Source of the DNA: Larus michahellis
Lineage: Eukaryota; Chordata; Aves; Charadriiformes; Laridae
Direction of reading: 5' to 3'
Length of the DNA stretch: 64,000 bases
Assembly: GCF_964199755.1 (NCBI RefSeq)
Contig: NC_133907.1
Coordinates: 3,229,001 to 3,293,000 of the forward strand
Both the position numbers and the translations under genes were made by a program. Within the stretch, counting starts at the first letter, position 1. Each line of letters starts with the position of its first letter. Shown piece after piece: positions 26,201 to 37,658 of this stretch. The notes below the pieces were generated by a model that worked only from the letters and a program-made list of their open reading frames with translations, did no database searches and was not told the DNA's origin.

Positions 26201-29200
26201 CTCCAGCCCTCCCAGCATCTCCGGAGCCTCCTCTGTTCCCGTTCCAACAGCTCCGTGTCCTTCTTGTGCTAAGGACTCCAGAGCTGGACATAGCACTCCA
26301 GGTGGGGTCTCACGAGAGTGGAGCAGAGGGGTAGAATCCGCTCCCCGACCTGCTGGCCCATCTGCCCTTTCCCCATCTCCCTCTCCATCCCTGCAGGCCC
26401 GAGTCCCGCGTCTGGACGGTGATGCTGCTGCTGGGGACATGCCTGCTGTACTGCGCCCGTGTCACCGTGCCCGTCTGCGCCGTCGCCCTCAGCACCCACT
26501 TCGACTGGGACAAGAAGCAGTCCGGCATAGTGCTCAGCAGCTTCTTCTGGGGCTACTGCTTGACACAGATTGTTGGAGGACATATCAGTGATCAGTACTG
26601 GAAATTATTCTTGTGTTTTCCTCTGCTTGGGCTTTTTTAATGACCCTTAGCTTTGTTTGGACCTCTGGGTTCAAGTCTCGACAGTGGCTGGGACAGGGAT
26701 GGGGTGGAAGGGTGAAGGATCTCCATGGGGAGAAGGTCTCTGGGGCACTGCAGGTTGCTCTGGAAGGAGCTGAGGTCTCTCCATCAGCTTCACTCAGGGT
26801 CTGGAGCTCTGATTCAGAGAGGACACGTGTAGTTTTGACGGTCCGATTTGATCTCTGGGTCTTAAAATGAGCGCTGTGCTCACAGGGCAGCGTGCACCGC
26901 AGGACCTTGCACGGGCAAAATCCCCGGGTGACACAGGGAGTGTCTACACTGTCTTTACTGGTTCCTGCAGAGCAGCAGCCAGGAGAGATCCACAGTCAAT
27001 GGATGCTCAGACCAACATAGGTTTGGGTTTTTTGCACCTGGAGACAGTGAAGAGCACTTTTATACCAGCATAATTTTTCTGATGGAGGCTGTTTTTAGCA
27101 CTGGTTCAGTAACTGGAATAAAAAAAGCAAACCCACAAGCTTACATGTTAAGCTGGTGGAAGAACTAGCGGGTGTAAAGCAGACTTTATTTTAGAAAAGT
27201 GATAAACGCTGGTGCTCTGTGCATCGTTCATAGCTGCTGCTCACCGGGAGTGTTATTTGTCCATTAACAAACAGTTTAATCCCAGTGGTGCCGGACAGCC
27301 ATTTGGAAGGGTTTATGGCTGCAATCACTAGCCACAAGAAGAAAGTATTTCCTTTTTGCAAGGAATACAGCTTTTTTTTTTTTTTTTGCTACGTGATCTG
27401 CATAGTCCATCTCCATTTTCAGCTCAGCACCTCCACTTTTTCCACCCTACATTCTCATGCAGTCTTTTCACAAGCAAGCCCCCATCGCGGTTTCCATCCT
27501 GTTTGGGAAAACCAAGTGTCTCCGTTTTATCGTATCAATTAAAAGCCACCTGCCCCGGTTTGCTGTGAGGAAAGATGTGAGCATTCACCTGCTCGAGTTC
27601 CTTTCCCCAGCCACCCTATTCTTGGCGAGGAGGGCTTTCCAGTGAATTCTTTTGTGAGGAACGCATGCCTGGAAGGAGTGCATTATCCATGCAGTGCGCT
27701 GTGCTATTTAATTATGTTCCTTAATAGTTTGCAAGCAAACGCCTGCAAAAAACCCCCAAACGTTAGCAGGCAGAGCTGGTGCAAAAGAGCAGATGGAAGA
27801 GAAAACACCGTCAGTGGTTAGGGAAAGCAGAACGGTGACAGCAGCTTGGGCTTCTCCTCCATCCGAGTCCGGGGTGCACCAGTGCGGTGGTGTCTCGGGG
27901 CTGGAGTCTGCTGGAGTTGATGGCCAGTGTCCTGGTGAGGGCAACGCCGGTGACCGGCCACTGGCCGCCTGCTCCAGGGGAGGTGGTAATGGAGGAGCTC
28001 AGAGCTGCTGATCCTACCACCCCCCCGAGGGATAAAGACATTTGTAAGAGGAGAAGAACAGGTTTGACTCAAAGGTTGCTCTTAAAAACAGGCTAAACTG
28101 GGAAGCACACGAGGCTGGTCTGGGGGGCTTTGCCCTTTTGCCCCCAGCTCGTGGCTGATAACGTGTTTTCTGTCTTCCAGAATAGGAGGGGAGAAAGTCC
28201 TTCTCCTCTCGGCATCAGCCTGGGGGTTCCTCACGGTCATCACCCCGCTGCTCACTCACGTCACGTCTGCCCATCTGGTTTTTATGACCTCCTCCAGGTT
28301 CCTCATGGGGCTGCTGCAAGGTGAGAGCCCTGAGCGCGCCCGGCCGTCTGTCTGTCTGTCCGTCTGCCCAGGGCATCCGCGCAGGGGGGCTCATGGGCGG
28401 TAAATTCGGATGCAAACCATGAGGTTTGCAGTGCTCGAACCCCTCTCCTGCGTGTTCGAGCAATCCTCTGCCTCAAAACTGCCTCCGCATCCAGAACTTC
28501 TGTGGGGAAAAAAAAAATAAATTACATTTCTAAAGTAATTCGCGGGCAAATCATCCCCCTGTAGAGATGTCTCTGCCAGACATGGGCTGCTGGCTTCTGA
28601 CATCACCAGCGCTCCTGTTTGAATTTCTGCATTTTAAAACTCCTTCAAAGCACTTGGGGAAAACTGGTCCTCGCCAAAACTTTTGGATAACTTTTGGATG
28701 ATTTTCCTTCCCTCTTGCTGAGCCGCGGCACCGGGGGGCCGTTGGGGTAAGCGCGTTGGCACGGATGGATTTACAGTGGCAGCAGTGAGGATGAAACAGG
28801 GGATTGCGGAGAAGGCACAAACAAACCTTTCACGGTGACGGATTCACTTATTTCATTTTATATCCCTGTTTTGATTTCGCCAAAGGCCTTGTTGCTTTGT
28901 CTCGGTGCTTAGCTCCTGATGGATCTTTTAAATTTGCTTTTGATTTGCTCCCAAGGGCACAGGAGCCTGACTGCTCCCTGCCTTGCTCCTGTTGCTCGCA
29001 GGGGTGTATTTCCCGTCCCTGGCCAGCCTCCTGTCCCAGAAGGTCCGGGAGAGCGAGCGAGCCTTCACCTACAGCACAGTGGGGACTGGCTCCCAGTTTG
29101 GGTAAGTTCAAAAGGCTTCGAGCAGCGAGTGACAGTCTCCAGACATCGTACGTGATGAAATGCCATGAAATAGTTGGAGGCAAAACTCGCAGCCCAAAGT

Positions 29201-32200
29201 ACGTGTGGATTCCTGGGTCCTTGAGGATACCCGCTGCAGCTGAGGAAGCCTCGGGCGCTTGCTGTCGTGTGTGTCAAGGATTTATGTATTTTTTTTCTCT
29301 CTCTTTTCAAGCCGGACTTTGAAGAGTGTTTGCAACATTTAATTACTGTGAGAAACAGCCTGATTCAGTAGGAAGAGCAAGAGTCAGCCCGAGACTGGTC
29401 ACCTGTCCTCTCTGACAGATGGGGATAATATCACTTCCCCATCTCTGCTGATCTCCGTGAGAATTGCCTTTCTAAATGAAAGGGCTGCTTAAAAGCCAAA
29501 TAGAAATATTACAGCGTTTAATCACTTAGTTTTCCAGTGCACTCATTTCTTTGGCTGATTTATGTGTTTTCTGAGATACTTTCTGCACACCAGCGGCCTC
29601 ATTTTCTTTCCCGGACGAGTGCGTTTCGGCGCGGGGCAGGCGAGCGTGAGGTCCCGTAGCGGCTTCTCCTCCCCAGCTGAGGATCCCGAGATGCCGTGTG
29701 GGGAACGGGGCAGGTTGCGGAGCCGTGGGGTGACTGGGCAGCGCCTGTACACCCTGCGACTGACGGCTCATTGAAGTGCATTTAGTGACCTGGAGCGCCC
29801 ACCCCAGGAAGCATCTCCCATCGATGCCGGTGGTCCGGGCGCTGTTAGCCAGATCAGCTTGGTTTCCCTTGCAGGACGCTGGTGATCGGCGGTGCAGGAT
29901 CTCTCCTCCTGGACTGGTACGGCTGGGAGAGCGTCTTCTACTTCTCCGGTTTGCTCACTTTGCTCTGGGTTTACTGCACCTGCAAGTACCTCCTGGGCGA
30001 GAAGGGTGAGTGCAGCCGCCCGCATCCCTGAGGGTGCGGGACCCCGGTGGTACCTCCCGGCTATTTTCTGCAAATCCCCCTAGTTCCTAAGACCATGCCT
30101 GATTTTACATGAAGACGTTTTGTTCAGATGTCTTCTATAATGTACCCCGTGCCTCACCCAAGATGCTAAACCCATAAAACAAGGTTTTGAGCTCTTGCGT
30201 TGCTGATTGGAAGTCCCACGCTGGATTATATTCCTGTCGAGAGCCTGATCTGACTCGTCAGTTCTCTTAAGCACCAGTGAAAACACCAAACAGAGCATGA
30301 TCTTCAAAGTGGATTAAGCTAAAGCAGGGCAAGATACTTATTTCAAACTAAGAGCATCTACACATAGAGCTTTTAAAAACCAGTTAATCCGGAATATCTC
30401 TTCCCAAATAACTGTCTGGGAGTAATTCCACGCGTGGGCAAACCATTACACCTGGCTACAGCGTTATTAGCGAGCGCGTGGTATGTAGGGGCCCAGCTCA
30501 TCAGGCGTCTGCCTGGTGCGGCACAAAATCCAAACCTGGTCCTTGCCCAAGGAGATTTCTCTTTAATTTTAACCAGAGATACAACAAATGGGTGAAGGTG
30601 GCTGGATGGGCAAGTGTTGTGGATGCAGCGGAAAAATTTTGGTCAACATAAGAAGGTGTTTTCGCGAGCATCCAATGCGGGTATTGCCATAAAAGAGAGT
30701 TAGAAAGATATTAAAGGTAGTCGTACAGCGGTCTCCCAGAGCTCCCTCCAGCTGCACTGAAAGTTACTGATCAGAGCTTTCCTTTGTATGTTTTTTTTTT
30801 CCCTGCAGAACTCACCATCCCCGTAGACTATTTAGTGAGAGGCCTCTCCATATCCAAGCAGACCAAAGTGCCCTGGAAGCAGCTGTTCAAGAAGGCGCCG
30901 ATATGGTAGGCAGCTGCGGCGGCGCCGAGTGCCGGCAGGGCTGGGGAGCAAACTCCTTCCCAGGGCTCCTCCTCCTCTCTCTGCTTATTCCTTCTGCCCG
31001 TGTGTATTTTGTCTGCTTATCTATATATTTGGGAGATATGACCAGGTTTTGTAATCCCATCTGTATAAATAAAGAACTCAAAAGGTAAGCTTGACAAAAG
31101 GCGGTTTGTGCTCTGTCCAGAGGAATGTCAGATTTCAGTATTACTGGCAAATTTTCCTCCTTCGCAGGCTGTTCCCTGTGTATGTTGTGTGCTTCTCCGG
31201 AGAGATATTCTCTACCGGTCCTGTTAGAAATGGTGCTTGTGATGGGCTCCTAAGAAGTGCTGCTCAGGGGCACCGGGTGGCACAGGCTGTGTCCTCATTG
31301 CTGGCAAAACCCCTTTTTAATAGCCATTTTTGCTTTGGGATGCTGCATTTGGTACTGAAGCTCATCCAAGCGTGTTCCCAAGCGCTGTTCACAGCCGGGG
31401 AGGAGGGCGATGGGGCTGCAGGGCAGCAAGCCCATTCCTGCCTTGAATAACCACGGACCATCTGCTGATAACAAATCCCTGGAACCCCCCGGAGAACACC
31501 TCCTGGAGCAGGGCAGCTCCTGCGGCGCTGGAGGGGACTGGTGGGAAACGCGCTCGCCCAGTTGCCGCTGCAATGAGCCTCGCCTGGCCCCGGGGGGGTG
31601 GCGGTGGGGAAGGAGCGAGCGGTGCAAGCCAAAAGGAGTATCTGTCTATGGAAAAATCTCAAGAAGCAATTGCAGCGCTCTGAGGGGTTTATTTATAGAC
31701 CAGGAACTGAACTATTGGGTTGCTCGAGTGCCTGTTTCCCAGGCAGGGTGACCTGTCGCTCCTGATTATTTCCTCCCCTCTGTGTGTTTTCAGGGCTGTC
31801 ATCATCGCTCAGCTTTCTACGGCCAGCACGTTTTTCACTCTCCTTTCCTGGCTGCCGACTTTCTTTAAGGAAACTTTCCCCGACTCAAAGGTGAGTTGGC
31901 TCCGGGACGCAGGCGCTGCCGGTTCTCCCCGCGGATGAGGCGGTGCCGGCCGAAACGGGTTGCCTGGGGAGGAGGATGATGGCAGAAGGAGTCGGTGGGA
32001 GCAGGCTGGGAGGTGGGAGGGGGTGGGAAGTTTCCTGCGGGGTCAGGAGCCGTTCCCCCCTTGCGCACGCTTTTGGAGGTGCCAGCGAGCATCCTCCCTC
32101 CAGGGAGGCAGAGGCCGGCCTCTGGTTGCTCATTTAGGGATGCTGAAGTGAGGCAGAGCCGGGGCACCTTCCAGGCAGGGATGAGAGGGTTATATTTGGT

Positions 32201-35200
32201 TTTTAGACAGCTTTTCTTCCCAGGGAAGGACGGTTTTTGAACGGCACAGAGCTCACGACGTTACGCTGTTGCAAATGATCCCCAACACATTCACTCCTGT
32301 GTTTTCTCGGGGGTTTTTAACTGTGCTGACATTGTATAGCTCAGACCTGCCTGCAAAAATGATAGCTACCGTTAACGAGTACTTCAAAAGTACTATAAAG
32401 GCTTCTCTCTCCTCAGCACAAATGTTGTTCCCATTTTTCAGAAACCCAGGCAATGCTCATCTGGGCTAAGAGCTGGTATTTTGATCTTGCTCTCAGAAAC
32501 TCAGTCAGTCTTTGCCACAATGGCTCTGTTAGGTTTTTATAATTTCCAGAGCTGCTTACAAATGCCTTTTCATGTTACATGGGTAAGGCGCTTTATGGCA
32601 TACTTGATATTTATATTTAAATCATGTATTAAACCGGCAAACATATTGTCGCGGCGAGATCTGTGCACCTCGCGTAATGTGCTTGTGCAGCAGTAATTTA
32701 CCATCTGTTAAGCATTATAGGATGGTGCCCTTATGTAAGAGGCTCTATATAGTGTTCCTGCAGCTGATAATCGCTTCATACATGCTGATAAAACGGGGCT
32801 TGAGGATGCTTGATTTTAAAGGATGGATGCTAATCCCTAATGCGGGAAACCTATGTCACCTACTGGCCAAAGTCCCTTTCTGCAGTGAGCTGCCATCACC
32901 GCTGCCTCCAGCCCACCTGGATGGAGGCGATGGAAGGGTCTGGCTCCTGCTGCTCGGGGCGATGGGCCGTAGGGATGCAACAAGGGTGGCTTCGGTGTGT
33001 GGGGACTGACTTGCTGAGCAACCCCAGCTGGTGTTAACAGACACCAGAGGTGTTCCCCCTCAAGCCCTATGGGGTAACGTGTTCAAAAATGACCAAGGCC
33101 CGAAGTTTCAAAGGCACTGAAAGACGCGGGTGGACCCTGGTACGATTTCCAGGAGCAGCTGAAACAGGATTATTCAAAACCAAGATTATTCAGCCCTCCT
33201 GCGCGTCCTGAAGCCAAGCGAGGGAGGGAGGGATGCCTCCACGGGGTGATGGGCTCTGAGCGAAGGGGGAGATGCGGGGGACGGTGGATGGATGGGGAGG
33301 TTCAACCAGCTGAGATGAAACCCAGCCCAACCCGCGCCGATTTCAGCTCCTCCTGGGATCCGGGCACCAAAACGCCTCTGAGCAGCTCTAATCCAGATGA
33401 CCGGTAATCATCTGTGATTACAACTGCAGCAAGCTCCCTTAATTGAAAATAGACCAAAGTATGTTGCTACCCGTAATGTTACCTAATCCTGGCATTAGAA
33501 AATCCAGCTCCGTCGCCTCAGCTTCCCAGTAACGCTGCTAATGAGGTTGAAGCTGATGTTGGAAATTTTGCCGACGGCTTTACTGATGACCCAGGGGGCA
33601 GAGGAGAGTCTACAGCTGGCTTCCCGGCGCTCTGTGGCTCCCTTCCACATCACCTTGCTGAACAGTAAACTTTGCCACGTCTAATCCCTTCTTCCCGGAG
33701 CAGACGGAGCTTTCTGCCTCTCCCTCGGAGGCAGGGCCGCCGGGGCGGAAGGGAAGGCAACAAACAGACAAAGGCTACAGCCCCATGGTGTGCCTGCCAG
33801 CCTTGCAGCGGTGCTGGGTGTAGCCGAGAGCTCGCTGTGCGAAGCGGGTAGAGATCCCACAAAAGGTCCTCGTCACCTCATTTTTTTTTTGCTTTCTACA
33901 AGTATCACAGACTATCAAATAAAATATTTGCCAGCAAACCCAGCTCTGACAGCAAACCTCTCTTGATTTTTGCTCCCTTTCAGGGCTGGGTGTTTAACGT
34001 AGTCCCCTGGCTGGTTGCGATTCCGACAAGCTTGTTCAGCGGATTTCTCTCTGATCATTTAATCAACCAGGGTAAGAGCTTTTTTGGCTTTTCCTCAGCT
34101 CTTTATTTTATGTGACGCGTGAAGAGGACCTGGATGGGGGGAGGTGGGCTCGTTGGTGGGGAGAAGAAGACCCAGCAAACAGGCAATGTGAGGTTCTGAT
34201 ACGAAAGTGGGATAAACACTCCAGGGTCCAAATCCCATCCATGTGTTTGGGGCTCCCTTTGATCTCAGCCACAATATCCCCCTGGAGATGAAATCCGGGT
34301 GTCTGAACAAGGAGACCGGGTGAGCCGTGCTGAACTGCAACTCTCCTTTCTCTTCCAGGGTACAAAACCATCACCATTCGTAAGTTCATGCAGGTAAGAG
34401 AGCTGAAGCCGCGGGAGTGACGCTTGAGCTGCCCGCCGGGCTCTGCTCGCCCGGCGGGTTACAGCCGGAGTGGGGCTGGGGGGTGGTTACGGGTGGATGG
34501 AGGAAAGGGGCTGTAGCTTTGGGGTAGACTGATGGCCGGTACGTGTGGGAAATGAAATCCAGAGGATAACCCTGACCGAGGAACAGAGCGTGGACCAACG
34601 GTGACGTTGAGCACAGAGATTTGTGAGTGCTCCAAAGAGGTTTTCTTTCACAGGCAAAGGCCAACCGTAACGCTGTCATTCCAAATGACCCCTTAGATAC
34701 TGAGGAAATAGCAATACAAGGACGAACAGAAACAGAAATGCTGGGTGAGAGCACAGCACTCTCTGCTCCGCAGCGTCACATCCCTCGGGACAGGCCTCTG
34801 GCACAGAAAGGCAGGACACCGGGGCAAAAAAGTGTCTTGAGAAGCACCTGGTGCATATGGACTCTTGCCATCATAAAGGGAACAGTTTGTCCGTGAAAGG
34901 AGTTGCTTTCTTCCTTTCAGAAAATGTGCTGTGCTATTTAATTTTCCCTTTCTTCCAGGTCATTGGCTCCGGCGTCTCAAGTATTTTTGCTTTGTGCCTG
35001 GGCCAGACGTCCAGTTTTTGCAAAGCGATCGTGTTTGCCTCCGCCTCTGTTGGGCTTCAGACCTTTAACCACAGGTAACGAGCGTGGTAACGACGGCAGC
35101 TGTGGCCCGTAGCTCTTATCCCATGCTCGGCATTCCAGGGTCTCGGAGGAGGCTGCCTCCCTCCTGACGGTCAGAGCGAGAACTGGCGCTTGTCGGAGCA

Positions 35201-36291
35201 TCCTCTGCTGGTCCCTGCCAGGCCGGCGGAGTTCAGCGCCTGCTGGGCTGGAAATGATGCAGCATTCCATCCCCCATCCCCGTGTAGCCTGGGGAAGGGC
35301 TGGGACCAGCAGCTATTAGGGAGATGGAGCAGGAGGGGAATTGCGTCTTGACCCCTCTGAACACTTTGAGTTGAATCCTTTTCCTCCTGGTACTCTCCTG
35401 TGCTGCTTCACTCTCAGCCTCTTTCCTCCTCTCTCCTGACGGTGCCATTTATTGTCTAGGACCTCTTCCTTCTGCTTGGCAAGCTAAACTCCGTATAAAT
35501 GATGAAAAAGCGACTGTGGTCCATTAAAACTGCCATTTCCCCCCTCTCTGTTTCTCCTAGTGGCATTTCAGTAAACGTACAGGACCTGGCCCCCTCGTGT
35601 GCTGGCTTGCTGTTCGGTAAGGACTCCGGTGGGGGTTCGGCTGTGCGGGAGAGGCGGTGTGTACGGGAGGGGACACGGTCGTCACCGTCACGGTTTGAGC
35701 AGGAGTTGCTCTGTGCAACGTCTGCTCCGTATGCGCGGCCTCGGCTTCCTTCTGCGGTACTCCTGCCATTGCCGGGGGCGGGCAACCGCACCAACTTGCG
35801 GTGTTTTTTTGCCAAATTTGCCAAATGCTTGCCTGCACCGAGGGGAGGGGATGGGGACGGGGCTCGGTTGTCCCAGCCATCAGCAGGACATTTAGCTGTG
35901 CATGCCGACCGGGCAGCGGGTGGGAGCCTGGATGAAGCCGCTCGTGTCTGTGGGTTTCTAATATACGATGCCTTTCATTTCTTGACAGGCGTTGGGAATA
36001 CAGGTGGAGCCCTCCTAGGTAAAGTGCCTTCCTGCGGCTCATCCTTTCCCGGGGAGTCCTCTCCTCGGAGCCGGGCAGGATCTGGCCCCAGAGCCTTTGC
36101 ATTTCTTTCTCTTCTCTCCTGTCCCAGGTGTCATTTGCGTGTACTTGGCTGGCTACCTGATTGAGACAACTGGCTCCTGGATTTCTGTTTTCAACCTGGT
36201 GGCTGCTGTTAACAGCATTGGCCTCTGTGCCTTCCTCGTGTTCGGAGAGGCCCAGAGGGTGGACACAGACTCTGCGTATATGGACCTCTAG
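17085..36291 (+). CDS. SLC17A9: SLC17A9, vesicular nucleotide transporter (VNUT)
   Basis: Thirteen exons join to 1368 nt (455 residues plus stop): 17085-17200, 26397-26594, 28181-28320, 29002-29101, 29875-30005, 30809-30905, 31794-31890, 33984-34071, 34359-34393, 34959-35074, 35561-35616, 35989-36018 and 36128-36291. The protein aligns along its length with human SLC17A9 (436 aa), ending in the shared QRVD and DL motifs. It is a 12-helix major facilitator that loads ATP and ADP into secretory vesicles and lysosomes, driven by membrane potential and chloride-dependent. The TM4 arginine equivalent to human Arg119, important for transport, is present as Arg144. Motif A has Gln105 where human has Arg80. 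The start at 17085 adds about 25 residues over human; an in-frame ATG at 17163 (residue 27, G at -3) would give a human-like N-terminus. No frameshift is seen. Confidence 0.96.
17822..17861 (+). repeat. 20-bp tandem duplication
   Basis: Two adjacent 20-bp copies starting GTTAAAAGC and ending TATTAAGCC differ at one base (A/G at the tenth position). This is a recent local duplication. Confidence 0.9.
18644..18698. repeat. Inverted repeat, 11-bp perfect arms
   Basis: TTCGTGAAAAT (18644-18654) and its exact complement ATTTTCACGAA (18688-18698) flank a 33-base spacer. A TTCTCTCTCTC pyrimidine tract lies just upstream. No known element is recognised. Confidence 0.8.
20121..20148 (+). repeat. 12-bp direct repeat
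   Basis: TTGTACAAGTTC occurs twice with 4 bases between; each copy contains the palindrome TTGTACAA. Confidence 0.85.
20554..20662. repeat. Homopolymer A17 and G14 runs
   Basis: A run of 17 A (20554-20570) and a run of about 14 G (20649-20662) lie less than 100 bases apart. They are likely length-variable and prone to assembly error. Confidence 0.85.
20857..20918 (+). repeat. Short tandem array around TGGATCAC
   Basis: TGGATCAC occurs four times in about 60 bases. Copies two and three are each followed by ATAATTT, giving a partial unit of about 20 bp. Confidence 0.85.
25782..26360 (-). mobile_element. CR1 LINE, 5'-truncated copy in SLC17A9 intron 1
   Basis: The left end CATAGAATCATGG is the reverse complement of the CR1 3' terminus (ATTCTATG repeat). 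It is followed by the typical conserved 3' UTR and end-of-ORF2 blocks in reverse, to about GACCTGCTGGCC at 26347-26358. The copy is about 580 bp, antisense to SLC17A9, and ends about 36 bases before exon 2. It encodes no intact reverse transcriptase. Confidence 0.93.
26397..26594 (+). other. SLC17A9: SLC17A9 exon 2 (TM1-TM2)
   Basis: Encodes TM1 (LLLGTCLLYCAR), the luminal loop and TM2 (SSFFWGYCLTQ) into motif A. The acceptor ends CCCTGCAG at 26396, only about 36 bases from a CR1 copy. The donor CA/GTACTG is weak but is the one that keeps phase with exon 3 (codon 105 = CA + A). Confidence 0.93.
28181..28320 (+). other. SLC17A9: SLC17A9 exon 3 (TM3-TM4)
   Basis: Begins at the last base of codon 105 and continues IGGEKV, then TM3 and TM4, including Arg144 in the SSRFLMGLLQ segment. 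Acceptor GTCTTCCAG, donor CAAG/GTGAGA. Confidence 0.95.
29002..29101 (+). other. SLC17A9: SLC17A9 exon 4
   Basis: Encodes GVYFPSLASLLSQKVRES and the following cytosolic loop to the SQFG motif that starts TM5. The acceptor is GCTCGCAG; the donor GG/GTAAGT is strong. Confidence 0.95.
29875..30005 (+). other. SLC17A9: SLC17A9 exon 5 (TM5-TM6)
   Basis: Encodes TM5, the WYGWESVFYFSG luminal turn typical of the family, and TM6. Acceptor CCTTGCAG, donor AAGG/GTGAGT. Confidence 0.95.
30809..30905 (+). other. SLC17A9: SLC17A9 exon 6 (central loop)
   Basis: Encodes the cytosolic loop between the two six-helix halves, ending VPWKQLFKKAPIW. This is the least conserved internal exon. Donor TG/GTAGGC. 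Confidence 0.92.
31794..31890 (+). other. SLC17A9: SLC17A9 exon 7 (TM7)
   Basis: Encodes TM7 and the LLSWLPTFFKETFPDSK luminal segment, well matched to human. Acceptor GTTTTCAG, donor AAAG/GTGAGT. Confidence 0.95.
33984..34071 (+). other. SLC17A9: SLC17A9 exon 8 (TM8)
   Basis: Encodes GWVFNVVPWLVAIP and the SDHLINQ loop, the second-half counterpart of motif A. Acceptor CCCTTTCAG, donor CAGG/GTAAGA. Confidence 0.95.
34359..34393 (+). other. SLC17A9: SLC17A9 exon 9 (35-nt micro-exon)
   Basis: Encodes YKTITIRKFMQ. It is too short to show as an open frame but matches the human cytosolic loop between TM8 and TM9, with AG/GT boundaries in phase. Confidence 0.9.
34959..35074 (+). other. SLC17A9: SLC17A9 exon 10 (TM9-TM10)
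   Basis: Encodes TM9 (IFALCLGQTSSFC) and TM10 (VFASASVGLQTFNH), ending AG to make Ser with the next exon. Acceptor TCTTCCAG, donor ACAG/GTAACG. Confidence 0.95.
35561..35616 (+). other. SLC17A9: SLC17A9 exon 11
   Basis: Encodes GISVNVQDLAPSCAGLLF, a signature of the SLC17 family in the TM10-TM11 loop. Acceptor TCTCCTAG, donor TTCG/GTAAGG. Confidence 0.95.
35989..36018 (+). other. SLC17A9: SLC17A9 exon 12 (30-nt micro-exon)
   Basis: Encodes VGNTGGALL within TM11, matching human VANTAGALA. Acceptor CTTGACAG, donor CTAG/GTAAAG. Phase is kept on both sides. Confidence 0.9.
36128..36291 (+). other. SLC17A9: SLC17A9 exon 13, coding part (TM11 end-TM12)
   Basis: Encodes the end of TM11, the ETTGSW turn, TM12 and a short cytosolic tail. 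The TAG stop is at 36289-36291. Acceptor CTGTCCCAG. Confidence 0.95.
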
Positions 36292-37652
36292 AGATGAGTC
36301 CAGCAAGCAGCTGAGGAACAGGAGAGTGTCACGTCTGTGTGTCATTGTCGCACAAGTGCCAAAGAACTTTTTTTTTTTTTTTAAGGTGTTTACCAGGAAA
36401 AAGTATACTGAGACCGAGTACATAATGGGTCTGGAGGAGACCCATGGGAGAAAAGAAATTTAGAGTTCATTTTTTGCTCAGGGCATAGCTGATGGCCTGC
36501 AGAGCCGTTCAGCTCGACGTCTCCAGTGAAGATACGGCCTGTGTGACCAGTTTGCCCCAGTCCGTGTCTAGTGGACAAATATCCATGTGGCCAAAGCAGC
36601 TCACCTGGCTTGTCTCCGAGGGGAGCCGGGGTTTGCGTGCTCTGCCCCACAGAGGGGAGCTGCTTTGCCGTGCCGGGAGCGGGTGCCTCCATGGTCTGTG
36701 GCCGCAGGGAGGGTGGCCGGCTCTCAGGCAACACGTGTCCTCTGAGCTACATGGAAGGAATAACCCAAACAAACATACCTCTGACCTTAACCCTCCCTCA
36801 CGTGCCTTCATCCTGCAGTCTGCTCCACAGGTACAAGCCAGGTGTACAAGAGAAAGGGGGGTGAGATGAATTCAAGGCTTCCCTTCAGGGCAAGTCTTCT
36901 GGCTGGATGTCTGCCGCGGACGCAGGGCCATGAGGCTGCATCAATATTGCCTTCACAGCGCCGGAGCTGAGCCGGGGGGCTGCAGAGCGGAACGCTCAAA
37001 CCAGCAGAGCCCATCTTTGCTCAAGGGCAGAGCTCAAGGGGTCCCTCCTCTGCCGGGTCGCTTTACTCCAGCCCTGAGCCGAGGCTGACCACCTCCATCG
37101 CGAGAGCAGAGCGCTGCAGTCGCCCGGGGCCAGGCTCGGCTGGGCTGACCTCGCCGCGTAGGTGCCGCCGAGGAACCCCCCGGAGCTGCTTTGCCGCGTG
37201 CTGTGAATGCGTGGGAAGAGCAGGTCCCGCTCTGCGCTACGGATCTAAACTCCCAAATGCTTTCTGCTCGATTAGACGCGTCCTCCGCGTGCTCCCAAAG
37301 GGACACTGGAGACTTCCCAAAGGGCCTGCAATGGGCAGGTTTGGTTTCTACATTAAGCGTAAAGCAAATTTCTGCGCTGGGGATCCATAGTACTGGATGT
37401 GGATCCCGGCGGTTCCCTGTGTCAGAGGGAAGTACTCAGCTGCACGTGCCTCTGAGCCTGAATGTCTTAAGTTATTTATAAATATTTTTAAATTTACGTA
37501 CCAAATCCTATATTTTATGTATTTGAGGCGTGATTCTGCATGCCTATTTTGAGTGGTACTCCCACCAAACCCCACAGTATTTCTAGAAGGGAAGGATTTA
37601 CCAGCCTACAGTTTCGGGTTTTGTAGGATCTATTTTAAATGTGACATTTCGT

Positions 37653-37658
37653 ATTAAA
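37653..37658 (+). terminator. SLC17A9: Candidate SLC17A9 poly(A) signal (ATTAAA)
   Basis: ATTAAA is followed by TTGCTTTTCC and similar T-rich sequence 20-30 bases on. It would give a 3' UTR of about 1.4 kb. Confidence 0.4.

Larger units (their letters stand above)
17201..26396 (+). other. SLC17A9: SLC17A9 intron 1 (9.2 kb)
   Basis: No coding exon is recognised between the two ends. The intron carries small tandem repeats, homopolymer runs, an 11-bp-arm inverted repeat and a CR1 copy at its 3' end. The part at 22.4-23.1 kb is AT-richer, with GATA-like AGATCAGATTATCT and ATTA motifs, and could hold an enhancer. The other introns show nothing distinctive beyond short homopolymers and a CTGT microsatellite near 28350. 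Confidence 0.7.

Noticed and set aside
26047-26583. Open frames in the CR1 copy, including ones running into SLC17A9 exon 2
   Set aside because: They derive from reverse-oriented CR1 sequence and from exon 2 read in the wrong strand or frame.
31168-31210. Possible extra SLC17A9 exon after the CTTCGCAG acceptor-like site at 31160-31168
   Set aside because: Its translation does not match the family, and exon 6 joins exon 7 in phase without it.
35557-36423. 288-codon minus-strand frame over SLC17A9 exons 11-13
   Set aside because: Antisense shadow of real exons; no recognisable protein and no promoter context.
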